A stretch of 64,000 nt of DNA from Mucor racemosus (taxonomy: Eukaryota > Mucoromycota > Mucoromycetes > Mucorales > Mucoraceae), in NCBI GenBank assembly GCA_027405735.1, contig JAPEHQ010000010.1, positions 1,860,001 to 1,924,000 of the forward strand, written 5' to 3'. The notes beneath the pieces are model-generated. The model saw nothing but the letters and a program-made list of their open reading frames with translations, had not been told where the DNA came from and did not search any database. Shown piece after piece: positions 35,721 through 48,200 of this stretch. Made by a program: the position numbers and the translations under genes. The number at the start of each line of letters is the position of its first letter. The first letter of the stretch is position 1.

Positions 35721-36051
35721 ATTCCCCGGAAAAGGTTGCATTTTCAAATTCAAAATAATCCTATTGTTTCGGTTTTAAAGGATTTTTTGATTACTTTTCT
35801 CAAGAAATAAAAATTATTTAATACATTTACATATCTATTCAACATGTCAAGTTTATTTTTATATTTTTTGATTTTCAAGAAAGCGCTAAAAATTGATTAA
35901 ATGACCGTGGTAGAGATTTTTGTGTGGATATCTAACCGAAAAAAGCAAAATGTTGGACGCTTGCATTTTAAATGAATGTAAAACGAGGGTGTGATAAGTC
36001 ACCCCGCCTTTTTTTTTATGTGCAAATGTGTGTTTATTTCTTGTTTCAATC
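35721..36051. other. Short spacer between arrestin-like and MoaB/CinA-like genes
   Basis: 330 bp of AT-rich sequence that must hold the 3' UTR of the arrestin-like gene and the promoter of the next. Nothing else is seen. Confidence 0.5.
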
Positions 36052-36952
36052 ATGTTGAAGGCATTTCTACGTGCTCCTACAATTAAAAAGACATTTTCTA
36101 ATCAATTTTATACCGTTATGAGTCAACGTTCATTCTCTGCAGCTTGCTGTATCATTGGCGATGAGATTCTTAATGGCAAAACTCGAGATTCAAATGCAAA
36201 TTACCTAGGTAACATTTACAAGAAAAATTCTGAAAGATGACTAATAAGATTATTTAGCTAAATACTTGTTCGAATTGGGTGTTGATTTAAAAAGAATAGA
36301 AACTATTGCAGATGATTATGAAGCAATTGAAGAAACAATTAAAAGATTATCGAGTCAGCATGATCTCGTATTTACCAGTGGAGGTATTGGACCCACTCAT
36401 GACGATATCACATATGCAGCACTTGCAAAAGCGTTTAATTTACCATTGAAATTGGATAAAGAGACATGTATACGTATGGAAAAAGTATCTAAATCTAAAT
36501 TTCCTGATTGGAGCTTAACAGAAGAAAGAAAACGTATGGCTATTTTTCCTGAACCATCAGAAAAGTTGCGCAATAACAATGACTTGTGGGTTCCTGTTGT
36601 TGTAGTAAACAAAAATATACATGTTTTGCCTGGTATACCACGATTATTTGAATCACTCTTGGATTCATTAAAACCACATTTTAAAGCATTAATGGGGGAA
36701 CACCAATCTTATCACCGAGTACAAATAGCAACCAAGTTACAAGAAGGTAAAATTGCACCATTTTTAACTAAATTACAAGAAATGTGCGCATCAAAGCAAA
36801 TCAAAATCGGCAGCTATCCAAACTGGGGAGAAGGCAAAGATGGGGCCCGAGTTGTTGTCAGTGTAGTTGGTAAAAATGTACAAGATGTAAATACTGTTGG
36901 AGATGAAATTGTTCAAGGTATTGATGGTTGGATAACAAAAGGCAAATTATAA
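36052..36952 (+). CDS. MoaB/MogA-fold protein, CinA-like (MoCF_biosynth domain)
   Basis: Two exons (36052-36208, 36258-36952) join to 283 codons. After an N-terminal stretch of about 30 residues that is basic and Phe-rich (possible mitochondrial presequence, MLKAFLRAPTIKKTFSNQF), the domain opens with CCIIGDEILNGKTRDSNANYL, the signature of the molybdopterin-binding fold in CinA and FAD-synthase N-terminal domains. It continues with LVFTSGGIGPTHDDITYAAL, the conserved GGxGPTxDD loop, and HVLPGIPRLFESLL. The C-terminal third matches the region after this domain in eukaryotic FLAD1-type proteins. No FAD synthetase (PAPS reductase-like) domain follows. In CinA this fold is linked to hydrolysis of nucleotide pyrophosphates; the fungal stand-alone proteins are not well characterised, so the substrate is left open. 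It lies 121 bp upstream of the mitochondrial start of the folylpolyglutamate synthase gene. Confidence 0.85.
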
Positions 36953-37073
36953 GATTAGAAAAATAGATGCGTTTATATGATTGGATAATACTTCCATCAT
37001 GAAAGAATTGTGTTTTGAACATCAAAATCTAGTTTTTTCAATTTTTTTGTGGGCTAAACTGCTGCTGTCAATC

Positions 37074-38791
37074 ATGAAGAAAATAAATAAATTTATTTTT
37101 TTATCTTTTCATCAACCACAACAAAAAAGAAGTTTCTCTTTTACAAATATAAAAATGTTTAGTTACAAAGAAGCTGTTGAAAAATTAAATTCTTTACAAA
37201 GCAATGCTGCTTTATTAGAAAAATTGCGTAAAGCAGGACCAACAATGAGCAAAAAAAGTTTACCTGAAATGAGAGATTATTTCAAGCGTATTGGTTATCA
37301 GCCAAAAGATTTCGATAAGCTTAATTTAATTCATGTCACTGGTACAAAAGGAAAGGGTTCAACAAGTGCTTTAACTCAATCTGTCCTTCATAACTATGAT
37401 TCAAGCATAAAAACTGGTTTATTCACTTCCCCTCACTTGGTTGCTGTTCGCGAAAGAATTCGTATTAATGGCGTACCTATCAGCGAGGAATTGTTTGCAA
37501 AATATTCTCAAGATGTCTGGGAAAGATTAGAAGCAACTAAAGAAGAAGCAATCAAGGCAATGAATTTATCTGAACAAGACACGAAAGAAATATTGAGAAA
37601 TACACGAGAACACCCTGATAAACCTATTTATTTCAGATATTTGACATTGGTGGCATTGCATGCATTTGTTCAAGAAAAGGTAAAGCTAACGTATAACCAA
37701 GATAGATAGCTGCATTATTAACCATTTAAAAAAGGTTGATTGTGCTATTTTAGAAGTTGGTATCGGTGGCGAATATGATTCCACCAATATTATCGAGAAT
37801 CCTATTGTTTGCGGTATCACTGCTCTTGGTTTGGACCATGTCTCTATATTGGGGAATACAATTGATCAAATTGCTTGGCATAAATCTGGTATTATCAAGC
37901 CTAATGTACCTGTAGTTTCATTTGAACAGCCTCCTTTAGCTATGGAAGTAGTCGAAAGAAGAGCTCAAGAAAAGAATGCGCCATTAACTGTTCTTCATGC
38001 CAAGGATATTTCTAAATTAGAAGGTGTTGAGATTGGTAATTTATAACAAGTTTTTATTCGTGTTATCAACCTGTTTCTTATTCATACATTTATTAGGTTT
38101 GGCTGGTGTTCATCAAAAATACAATGCTTTGACAGCAATTGAATTATGTAAAATATGGTTAAAGAGAATTCGTGGTACAGAGTTGGATCAAGATGTGCCT
38201 GAAGGATTTAAAAAAGGATTAGAATTAGTAAAATGGCCAGGCAGAGGACAACAATTATCAATTAAAGATACAAAATATGCCACATCAAAGAATAACGCAA
38301 CATGGTATTTGGATGGTGCTCATACAATTGAAAGTCTTCAAACTTGCGCTGAATGGTTCAAGAATACAATTACTAAATCCAATGAAAATGATGATCCTAT
38401 TCGAGTTTTAGTCTTTAATTGTACACATGGTCGTGATAGTAGCCATCTTTTACAAGTAATTGCCAATATCCAACCTCAAGTTCAATTTGATCATGTTGTG
38501 TTCACTACAAACATTACTTTCAGAGAAGGTTATACCACAGATAATACCAACAAAACCGTTTCCATGGAAGAAGTTGTCTCGGTGCAACAAGCATTAGCCA
38601 AGAGCTGGAAAGAGCATGTACCTGATTTTTCCGATGATCATGTTCATGTTGTTGGCACTATTGAAGATGCTGTTGATTTTGCTGTTGATCTTTCCAAGAA
38701 ATCAAGCGATAAGCACGTTCAAGTCTTGACTACCGGTAGTTTAATTATGGTGGGTAATACATTGACTGTATTGGGCATCGAGCCTCAATAA
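37074..38791 (+). CDS. MET7: Folylpolyglutamate synthase (FPGS)
   Basis: Three exons (37074-37679, 37735-38035, 38097-38791) join to 533 codons. The enzyme adds gamma-linked glutamates to folates using ATP, which keeps folates in cells and organelles and supports one-carbon metabolism. The ATP-binding loop is VTGTKGKGSTSA (about residues 87-98), followed by GLFTSPHLVAVRERIRING, the conserved folate-contact segment. The Mur-ligase core shows EVGIGGEYDSTNII, ALGLDHVSILGNTI and WHKSGIIKP. The C-terminal domain has WPGRGQQ, WYLDGAHTIES and FNCTHGRDS. Two in-frame ATGs are plausible: 37074 gives a basic, Phe-rich 27-residue leader and 37155 (MFSYKEAVEKLNSL) starts at the catalytic core. This is the arrangement used in other eukaryotes for mitochondrial and cytosolic forms. 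An upstream in-frame ATG at 36999 exists but its hydrophobic extension looks less likely. Confidence 0.95.
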
Positions 38792-38973
38792 GATTTATGC
38801 GGTTATGTGTAATATTCAAGCGTTTGTTTTCAAACAAGCGGTGTGACATCACTTGTGTGTGTATCTTTCTTGTGTCTTTTTGATTAAAACGAGAGAAATT
38901 TATTTCTTTTCTTTTCTTTTTACTACATCTTATATCAATATATCTCATAAATAATAATAATAAAAAAAACAAA

Positions 38974-39974
38974 ATGACTACATTACAACAAGAATTTAGT
39001 TTAGAAATGGTATTTATTACAAGTAATTTTGATGTTATAACGATGATATTGATATACTGCGGTTCTGAATAGACTTCTTTATCGAGAGACCAAGTGAAAG
39101 ATGTACTTCGAGGTGATTTAAATGACCTTATTTCCAGTAACAATTGCTAATTTCTTTTCTCAGGCTTGTTACATTCCATCTTTTTTCATAGATTACTTAT
39201 CAATGTGATACCTCGCGAACTTCGAGTTTTAAACACAACAGTAGTAATGTATACACACAATCCAAACAAGCATATCCATCGTGTATGCTTATTCTTTTCT
39301 AGTCCATTACAGATAGTTCAGATGTCGAAAACTTGATTGAAGAGAAAATAGCGGAGTTTCTGCATAATAGTAATAGCCCGACTCAAGTAAAGCAAGGAAA
39401 GGTAAAATTTAATGAATTGAAATCAATATGGTTAGTTTTTATTGATATGAAATAGTTGGCAGTTTTATTTTATGAAAAGAGATTAAAAAAGAATTGGTTC
39501 CAATTCTCTAAATCAGAGGAATTTGTCTGTTGGGAACAATGGGATATAACATTAAATCTGATTCAACCGCCTACATCAGAGCAAGGTATAACATAAAAAT
39601 CCATATAATAACACACAGACTTTTTAATCATAAACAAACAAATAATAATAACAATACCAGAAAAATCGAAATTAATGAAATCTGTGGAAAATCAATTTAT
39701 ACAAAATTTAATGAAAATATTGAAGATTGTAAATGATTATAAAGAACACATACCCTCGATTACAACAACAGAAGGAAACCCATTTCCATATCAAATTGCA
39801 ACACAAACACAAACGGAAAGTTGGAATTCAATGATAAAAAGAATATTGGTAACAGATGCACCTACAATAGAAAAATCAACTAGCAGCCCAATAATACAAA
39901 ACACAACTTCTTCAACAACAACAAAAACCAATAGTCGACCTTCAAGTATAAGATCTGATAGAAGACTGTCTTGA
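38974..39974 (+). CDS. ATG101: Autophagy protein Atg101
   Basis: Six exons (38974-39009, 39073-39112, 39164-39243, 39303-39401, 39456-39585, 39661-39974) join to 232 codons. Atg101 is the HORMA-domain partner of Atg13 in the autophagy-initiation (Atg1/ULK) complex of most eukaryotes; budding yeast lacks it and uses Atg29-Atg31. Matching segments are VLRGLLHSIFFHRLL near the N-terminus, LAVLFYEKRLKKNWFQF, FVCWEQWDITLNLIQP and, near the C-terminal end of the fold, ITTTEGNPFPYQI. The WF finger region typical of vertebrate Atg101 could not be assigned. The last 50 residues are Ser/Thr-rich and probably disordered. The first two exons are only 36 and 40 nt long, which makes this gene easy to miss in automated annotation. 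The donor at 39244 was chosen over one three bases upstream because of its better consensus. Confidence 0.88.
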
Positions 39975-40132
39975 ATTTTTATTTTTTGTCTATTTTCAAT
40001 AATAACATTTTTTTATTCTCTTATTGGATTTCAAACAAACCAAACAATGTATAAATAATAAGGTTTTCTCAATTATAAAAAATTGAAAAGTATATAATAA
40101 TAAGTTTCTTTAAAAGTAAATGTTGATCAAAA

Positions 40133-41520
40133 TTATTTGGCAATCTCAACACCACCGGTAGCACCCAAAACACGCTTAATGTCACCATAGATGGCGCTAG
40201 AAAAAAAAAAGAAAAAAATTAATATATATAGTATAAAATTACAAATATAAACTTACAATTGACCAGCAGTAAGAGTAGCAACCATGACAATACGGGGACC
40301 GAGACCCAAGAAGAGACCCTTAACACCGAGTTGACCGGCCATGGAAACGAGACGAGAGGTGAGAGATTCACCGGCAACACCCTTTTGCTTGTTAATCTTG
40401 GACAACAAGGTATCAGCAGGTTGAGAGACAATGGCAGCAACAGTACCGGCAACGATACCAGCACTGAGGTTGACAGTGGTCAAAGTAGAGGCAGCGAGTT
40501 GGTCCTTGGGGGTACCGATTTGCTTCAAGATCAATTCACTATTAAAATATTATATAATTAGACATTTGATAGACAAACAAAAAAAACCAATTCAAAAAAA
40601 AAAAACTTACGTGGTACGTTCAAAGACAACGAACTTGGCCATGGTATAAGGAACTTGCTTCAACAAGATGGGACCGAAACCAGAGTAGAAACCCTTGATG
40701 GCACCTTCTTCCTTCAAGATCTTGGAGAAACCACTGAGGAGACCAGTAGCGAAAGTAGGTTGAGAGACAAGACGAATACGAGTAGCTTCCAAAGGACAGA
40801 GAGCAACATCAGCAAAGAATTCAGCGATAGCAGAAGAACCGAGGTAGATGGCAGTACGGTTTTCGGAGGCCTTTTCAGCACCAATTAAATCGATGAAAGT
40901 CTTCTTCCAGAACTCATAACCACCAAACTTGAAAGCACCTTGTAAAAAGTAACCAGCGGCAGTAGGACCGAAACCGGTCAAAAGAGCACCAGCACCCTCA
41001 GCGGCAACGACTTGACGGAAACCAGCAATCATACCCTATTAACAAAAATGTGTATGAGTCAAATCAAATTTCTACTTTTTCCGTAATTTCCCATTATTGT
41101 GTATAAATGCACCGAATTAAATGTGACACACACAAACTCTCTTTAATTTGCCTCTCTTTTTTTTTGAAGAAGAAGAAAATCTTTACCTTGTTGTAAACCT
41201 CGGGAGACAATTGGATTCTAGTCTTGACGACATCAACGGGAGTCTATTTTACAATAAATGTTAATATTCGAATGCAAATCATTTATCAAAAATGAGAATA
41301 ATGTAATTTACCCTATAAAATCAGATAATAATTAGCTACAATGTTATTTACAGAGATATATTAAAAAAAAAACTTACATAGCACCGTGAGTGACACCACA
41401 ACAGACAGCACCGGCAATAGCGAAACGGGCATAAAGGTTAGCACCAGTAGGGGCAGCAACATCACCAGCAGGAGAAGGAACAATGAAGTTCTTCTTTAAG
41501 GAATCTTGAGAGGGGAACAT
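40133..41520 (-). CDS. MIR1: Mitochondrial phosphate carrier
   Basis: Minus-strand exons 41520-41378, 41312, 41243-41187, 41035-40611, 40538-40257 and 40196-40133 join to 323 codons. This inner-membrane carrier imports phosphate for ATP synthesis. The three mitochondrial-carrier repeats are present, with signature motifs [18 protein letters not shown] and QPADTLLSK, and the sequence PEVYNKGM...[23 protein letters not shown] is characteristic of phosphate carriers. The C-terminus resembles yeast Mir1 more than Pic2. Reading frame continuity between GVTHGA and TPVDVV requires a one-base exon (G at 41312) between two introns of 65 and 68 nt. No cleavable presequence is obvious. Codon usage is biased to C-ending codons, as in ATP3. 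The 3' end faces ATG101, 158 bp away. Confidence 0.95.
41312..41312 (-). other. Single-nucleotide exon in the phosphate carrier gene
   Basis: Exon 1 ends ...GGT GCT AT before a GTAAGT donor (41377). The next supported exon starts ACT CCC GTT (TPVDVV) at 41243, leaving the frame one base short. Between them, on the minus strand, TTTTATAG-G-GTAAATT gives an acceptor, one G (41312) and a donor. Using it yields AT|G|ACT, that is Met-Thr-Pro-Val-Asp, and splits 133 bases into two normal-sized introns. Confidence 0.7.
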
Positions 41521-41880
41521 TTTTTTTATGTTTTTCAAAAAAAAGTGGTAAGAGTGGGGTTAAAGAAAGAAGATTTAAACAACAGGGTCACCCCGTAAAG
41601 ATATTGAATTCGGTCATTTAAATCAAATAGATGCTAGCAAAAAATAAAAACTAAAAAGGGGGAGGGGGGAGGAGAAAGAAGGGAAGGGGGTGACTTGTCC
41701 CGACTATACCCCTCCCCTTTCCCTTTCTTGACCTTGTTGGTTCATTTTCCATTGGTTTAGTGCGGTTTTTTATTTAGTCAGTTAGTCAGTCAGTCAGTTA
41801 GTCAAATTAAAAAAGCTCCATATCCGACTATATCTGTTTTGATTTTGTGTCGAAATTAATTCGATAGAGATAAAAAAGAC
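41521..41880. promoter_or_regulatory. Phosphate carrier promoter with AGGGG/CCCCT-rich stem
   Basis: The 5' flank of the carrier gene contains purine-rich and pyrimidine-rich blocks at about 41656-41690 (AGGGGGAGGGG and GGGAAGGGGG) and 41707-41728 (CCCCTCCCCTTTCCC). They could pair as a hairpin. In fungi AGGGG/CCCCT is the stress-response element bound by Msn2/4-type C2H2 factors; whether it acts here is inference. TCAGT/TTAGTCAG tandem units follow at 41777-41803. Confidence 0.4.
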
Positions 41881-42139
41881 ATGACGCCATTGTATCCATT
41901 GGACCTATCATTGAAAGACCGTATCATTTTAAGGTACATAATCAATCATAATTGCACACTTCTTTGATCAATCTGATTTATCCAATCAAAACCTTAAATT
42001 TCTTCACGGTAAAGCAGCCCCTTTTTGTGGTGTATATTTCAAGATTTGATTCATATGTGTTTGTTTCACATATATCAAGAGCTTTTTTTGTTGTTGGTAG
42101 GACAATTCCGGAAAGATATGGATGCAGAAAACAAGGGGT
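41881..42139 (+). other. Possible orphan first exons of a truncated gene
   Basis: An ATG at 41881 opens MTPLYPLDLSLKDRIIL and reaches a GTACAT donor at 41933. A possible acceptor at 42100 would continue RTIPERYGCRKQ to a GTAAAC donor near 42139. No continuation is found in the AT-rich sequence beyond. This could be the 5' end of a host gene cut off by repeat insertion, or a chance open frame; I do not recognise it. Confidence 0.2.
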
Positions 42140-45100
42140 AAACTGAACCATTTTTTTTTTTGTGATATTGGGATTCTAGTTTACAAAATTAACCTAGTTT
42201 CCGGGATTATGCATATAAATTTCGATTCAATTGATCTCCAGCAATATCTTGAAAAAATATATAACTTGGTTTTATTTATTTATATTTGCCTACCTATGAT
42301 ATTTAGAGTATATGCACACGTAAACAATATCCTCTTTTAGAGACTATGTATTACCTTTATCGGGAATGCTACAAAATTCTATGATTTTGTTGAGCTATAT
42401 GATATTGGAGCATGTGTTTGAGTAATATACGGGTAGTTGCTTATCAGTATTTGCTCAAAAGAAGCGTTTAATTTATCGTTTTCTGCTTGCTTGTTGTCAG
42501 GAGTTTCAAGATATTTAATGCATTCTTAATGAATATTTGTCTCGTTTGTTGAATTTTCAACGGACTTTGGCAAAACAAAAAATAGATTACTTTACCTTAG
42601 AAGTTAAAAAATACTTAAGCGTTTTCTCTTTATTTTTTTTTTATTTTTATTTTATTTTATAAAAGACATGGGAATATCCTTTAACAAATACATGTAAACT
42701 GATTTTTTTGGTTTTTGTAAAACAAAAAAAATGCGGCGCTTTAAACATCCGTAGGCCGAGAATCCATTTATGATCATTTGACAGTTTCTTCGACAAAAAG
42801 GTCAACTTTGAGAGCCCCTAACTAATTCAATTTACATGATAAATTTACCATTAAAAATTAAAGTACTTTTCCTGCTTCTTGTCTCTCTAATGGTGTAAAT
42901 TTTGTACTTGTGGCATATGTAGATAATGCACGCTCCGATTTTGAAAATCAATTTTCCTAAAAAGTCAAAAAAAAAGTTGTCAGTTTTGCCATGTCAGTTT
43001 TAAAAACTACAAAAACTTGTTGTAACCAATGCAAATTTGGTATTAAAAGATGCGTTGGAGTCCATTAAACTTTTTTATAGCTTTTTATACCATATAAAAG
43101 CTGTTTGATATGGTTTTTCTGTAGTTTGCTGCTATTTTCGTTGTTTTTACGCGTGTGACACACAAAAGTTTCAAGCGTGTGGCCACTATTTCCAATGTTC
43201 AAACACACTAATAATGCATAACCTGTTGATGATATATTGTATGGTTATAGTGTTTAATCAGTTTACCTAAGTTTGTAATAAGAGTATTAGTATTTTACTC
43301 AATCTTAAGTTACGGCAACTGCAAATATTTGCCTCGTGTAATGTTGCCCAGCCATTCCTTTGAGCAATTAAAGCTATCTTTTACTCACATCTTTAAATTG
43401 AAACTTAGTTCTATTGATTTAGTGCACTATAATCTTTTACTATGAATGAATTGGAGGGCATTTTGGTGCATATGTCTAAGCTTATACAGCGTGTAAAGGC
43501 TGTTTCAGCACTTGTGCCACCTGACATCAAACGCCTTTCAACCCAGATAATAACCTTTCAAAGCCATAACTTAATCGCGATTTGATAAATATCTAATTCT
43601 TGATGATTAAATCAATGCACACAGACAAACAGAAAACGTCTAATTTATGCTAATTGTCACTGTATGCCTCACTTTATATCAAAATTGCTCCAAAATCACT
43701 AATTTCATTGCTCATTTTCTCATGCTTTTAGGTCATTTGGGGAACGCAGATATGCTCAAAACGATTCCTCTCAATCCGCAGTTACTATCTGTTGCAATAT
43801 CTCAATTTTTTTGGGTAAAAAAAAATCACATCCTCAACGGCCTCTCTATCCTTACCATCATAGGCAAATTTCGACGAAAATCACTTGATTGCAATTTTAA
43901 CCGCAAAAATGGAACTTTCCACTAAGGCTTTCATAAGCTCAAAATGACCGAAATTTTGTAAGCCATTACATACAAACCTTATTCTGGTATATTTTATATA
44001 CAAAATGTTGAGTTTTGGCAGAAAATCGATATTTTGGTTTTTTGAATATTGCGATAAATTTCTGGTGAGAAATACTTTTTTTAATTACACCATTGGATGC
44101 ACAATTAATATCTGTATACTTTTTAATTAATAATTGTTGCCTGGTTTATATATAATTTCTCGAGTTATTTAAGGAAAAGATAAACTTTTTTTTAAATTTT
44201 GCAAAATATCGATCTTTTTTTCTGTAAATATGAACGTCGGTATTTGAAATATTTTTGCACTATGAATGAAAATTAAGCCTATCCATCATGCGTATTTTTA
44301 TACAACGAGGTCAATTAACCTATTTTTATCAGTATTTTAACTCGAATAAATAAAATTAGAAACCTAAATTTAAATTCAGCCAATCAAAGCTCTTGAATTG
44401 CTTCATCTATTTCTAAATATGGAAGTCAACGAATGTCTAATACCAAAAATTAAGTGGATGAAACTGAATTTATTCAGTGTTTGACTGAGTAACGCTCATA
44501 AAAACCAGAAAAAACTTCAATAAAAAATAATAAACTCTGGAAGTATAACTCTATCATAAACCTGTCAAGCTTAATCTAATATTAATATGTGAATTTTTTC
44601 ATTAAATAACTTAATATTTAACTCTGATTTGTACTTTCAGTTATAATACATTTTATTATGTATTATTCCCCCTGGGGAAAGCAAGTGTTTCACTTTTAAA
44701 GCCTTTATACTCGCTGAGAAATCAACATTAATAGAAATAACTTTTTTGGAAATATTCTGTAGAATCTCAAGTATAGCCTTGCATTTTTTATTTTCTGATT
44801 ATCCATTGAAATAGGTGCACGCTCCGATTTTGAATCTGACCATATAAAATTATACATTATGCAGATATTTACACTTGACTGAGCTTAAATCCACATCTGC
44901 CAAATGCCTTTTATTTTCACTGTTTGTATTGACATCGTAGACACTATGAATCAAACTCATCTGAAAGGGGGAGAAAGCTTAAACTATTTTGATTGATAGC
45001 TCAGTACAGAGAAATCTTTGTTAGTTATTGCATATACATACATATAATTGATTATTAGTAAAGTCTTTAATCGACTATCCAATACAGCAATTTGCTAGAC

Positions 45101-45262
45101 ATTTCCATTGAACCTAATTTATCAATTCGATTGTTATCAATGCCAATTTAACATTTAATATAACAGGACTGCGCCTTTAAAGCTGCTTATTATGTACGAA
45201 CACAATATTTGAGCCCTCTTCCTTTTCTTTATCTTGTTATAACATATACATTATTATTCAAA
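42140..45262. other. AT-rich repeat-containing sequence upstream of the Fanzor-like gene
   Basis: No supportable gene. Two copies of GCACGCTCCGATTTTGAA, the terminal motif of dispersed repeat family F, lie at 42930 and 44818 in the same orientation, so degenerate family copies probably fill part of the region. The last few hundred bases should include the promoter of the Fanzor-like gene; a clear TATA box is not seen. Confidence 0.45.
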
Positions 45263-48200
45263 ATGAGAAGAAAAAAAAGACAATTAGATGTTTATATTTC
45301 AGGCACAACCACCATAAACCCTCCAGCCTCATTTGAAGGTGATGGCCAAGGATGTCGTAATAGGAAGCGTTTAACATCCTATGACAAAGCAAACCACATG
45401 AGTGCTTTAGAAGCTCAATTCAAGATTAGACTTGCAAACTCAATCGAGCAATGTAAAGACCAGAAATATGATAAACTTTACGAGATTCTTCTGAAAGGTA
45501 CAAGACTTCCCAAGGGTGTGGTAACTAATGCTGCAGCAAGTATCAATGTCGATGCTGCTTCTATTGAATCATTTTTGAGAAATGAGTGTAAGAAAACAAA
45601 GAAAAAGAGCGTAGAATACTGGACAGATTTTGTTCGAAAAAACTTCGTCATCACAAAGCACTCTATTTTGAACAATGAAGCAAGTACATCATCTACTGAC
45701 AACAGAAGAGATGATGATGATGACGATAGTAATGATGATATGAATGAAGATGAAGATGCCGATGATGAAGATATCGGTGAATATGAAGACAGCACGCAGT
45801 ACAGAGCCTGTTCTACTTCTCTTCGATCAGTGCTTCGATCAGACTTATCTCAACAAGCTCAATCATTGTTTACAAGTACTATCAACGACAACATGCAATC
45901 TGTCTCAGACTATATATCTGATTTTAGTAATCAAGTCTTCAAAATGATTCTCGTATTCAATGAATATAATTTTATCTTGGAAAATCATGCTGTGTCACTT
46001 GTCGCTCATGAGGGCAACAAGATATCTCAAGTCTTGCCTGAAGAGTACTTGGAAGAAGATGCTTCAGTTGCTAAACCCTTGGATCCTAACTGTTTAGAAG
46101 ATGAAGATTTCAAGGCCAACTATGACAAACTGTTTCAAGACTCACATCTGGAACTCATTCATTCAACATCCTATGGCGCAAGGGGTGTCCAAGACTCGTC
46201 GTTGAAGACACATATTCTTCATAAAGCAATAGTAGATGTATTGGGTCGTGATGAAGTGAACCTCTACAAAGACTTATCTTCACACGTGACAAAGATGGCT
46301 CGCCAGTTATATTACATCAATTTTCATAAAATGTGGTCAGACAACATCATCGTGAACAAACTGCTGACAAGGCTCTTGCGATCCCTCTTAATCATACATC
46401 TTTGCCCTAATCAAGATAATGATTTCAAGGCTAACAAGGCGAAACATCAGAATAAAGGCAAAAAAGCAACGAGAAGGGTTACTAACTGCAGAATACCAGA
46501 GGAACGTATCTCTTTGTTACGTATGACCAGGAATGGAAGAAGAAGGCTGTTTGCTAATGAGGAAAAGAAACGAATCAAGTACTTACAAAAGGGAAAAGAG
46601 TTATCTGCAAGTTTGTGCCAGAGGAGATTAGACACATACAGACAAGCACTTGAAAGAGAGGTAAACATGCTTCAACTTTGAATATTACAAGAGCATTAAA
46701 TAACATTTTGTGTTATTCATGTAGTGTGAAGAGAGGAATTCTGGTTGGAAAGAAAACCCGAAAAATAAGAGAGGACGAAAAGATGACAATGATGATGATG
46801 ATGATGATATAGAGGATGCTTTAGTTAGAGATGATATCAATGCTGAAAAGACCAAGGATACTCCCAGAAGAAGGATTGGACAATTGTTACAAGTAACAAG
46901 ATTAGCATTATTTCAAACACAAACGGTTACAAGACGCTATTTTGAAATGAAGCTCAAGAACCTTGACGACAAAGAATATGAGACAATCATAAAGATAGTG
47001 AATTTCGTAAAGCCTTATATACCAGATAAAGATAACTATCATCTCTTTCAATATCAGGTCCCTTTTGTCTTGATGGCAAATCAAGTGTTACGATCAATTG
47101 GATACGATGGTCAAGTTGTGAAATTAATGCCAATTATCAAACCGACTGCTCTCCACTCCTTCCTTGTTGATACAACAACGCTTTATGCGCTCTTTTGCTC
47201 AAAACAATGCAGACAAAGAATGTTTGTTTTGGATTTCAAAGGCAACCGTATCAAACAAGGTTCAGCTCTTGCTAATAAAGATGCTGTCTTTAGCGCATTT
47301 TTCAATATTGATCAACTAAAAAAGATATCGTCAAGCTACGGACTAGAGTTTGCAAATAGAATCCACATTCTTCCTGGACTGAAGACTATCAGAATATATG
47401 GCACAGTAGATTATATTCAACAACGTCAGAAAAAGCCAAAAGCAATCAATAAATCAATAGCCCAGGATGAGGATGACAGATTAAAGGCTTTGAATAATCG
47501 TAGATCTGATTTGGAGACGTTGTTTAAGGAACGAAGAAAAGAACTGGATCAGTTTATTTTGACAACCAAGAGTGTTCGTGCTTCGAAAAGAGATTGGAAA
47601 AACAAGGTAGCAGGTCGAAACAAGTACTATCGTGAAGTTGAAATGACAAAGTTGAAAAAGAGGGAATTAATGATTGGCATTCGTGATGTACGACAAGATC
47701 TTCAATCATTAAAACGACAAATATCCGAATATCGAAACCCCTCAACTTATTTAACATCGACTACATCACCGAACCCATTTATTATCAACAGCAAACCTTG
47801 TCATAAAAAGGTTGAAGAATGCATGCTTGATACTGACGTGAATTTAGATGATGTAGTATTCAGTGGAACTGACAATGGCATCATCAAGACTACTGAGACA
47901 GTTTATTTTGATATCAATCGATTTACATTCCATTTAGAGCTATACAATCGATTCCAAATCTTAGGTAATATGACACAATAGTCCTTAAGCACATGCAAGA
48001 TAAAACTAATTTATACGCTTATCAATGTTAGAGGATGCCATGGATACAGACGACATGTACAATTTAGAATGCATGAAACTGCCTCTTTCTCTCACCATCG
48101 GTCCAAAGGAAATCAATCAAGGTAGTGGGTTGGCTTCATATACCAAATCAATTGTTCAAAAGAAAAAGTCGACAACAGAAGGACATGTGGTCTTGGACGA

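Noticed and set aside
40259..40888. Plus-strand frames of 72-100 codons opposite the phosphate carrier
   Set aside because: Shadows of the codon-biased carrier exons.
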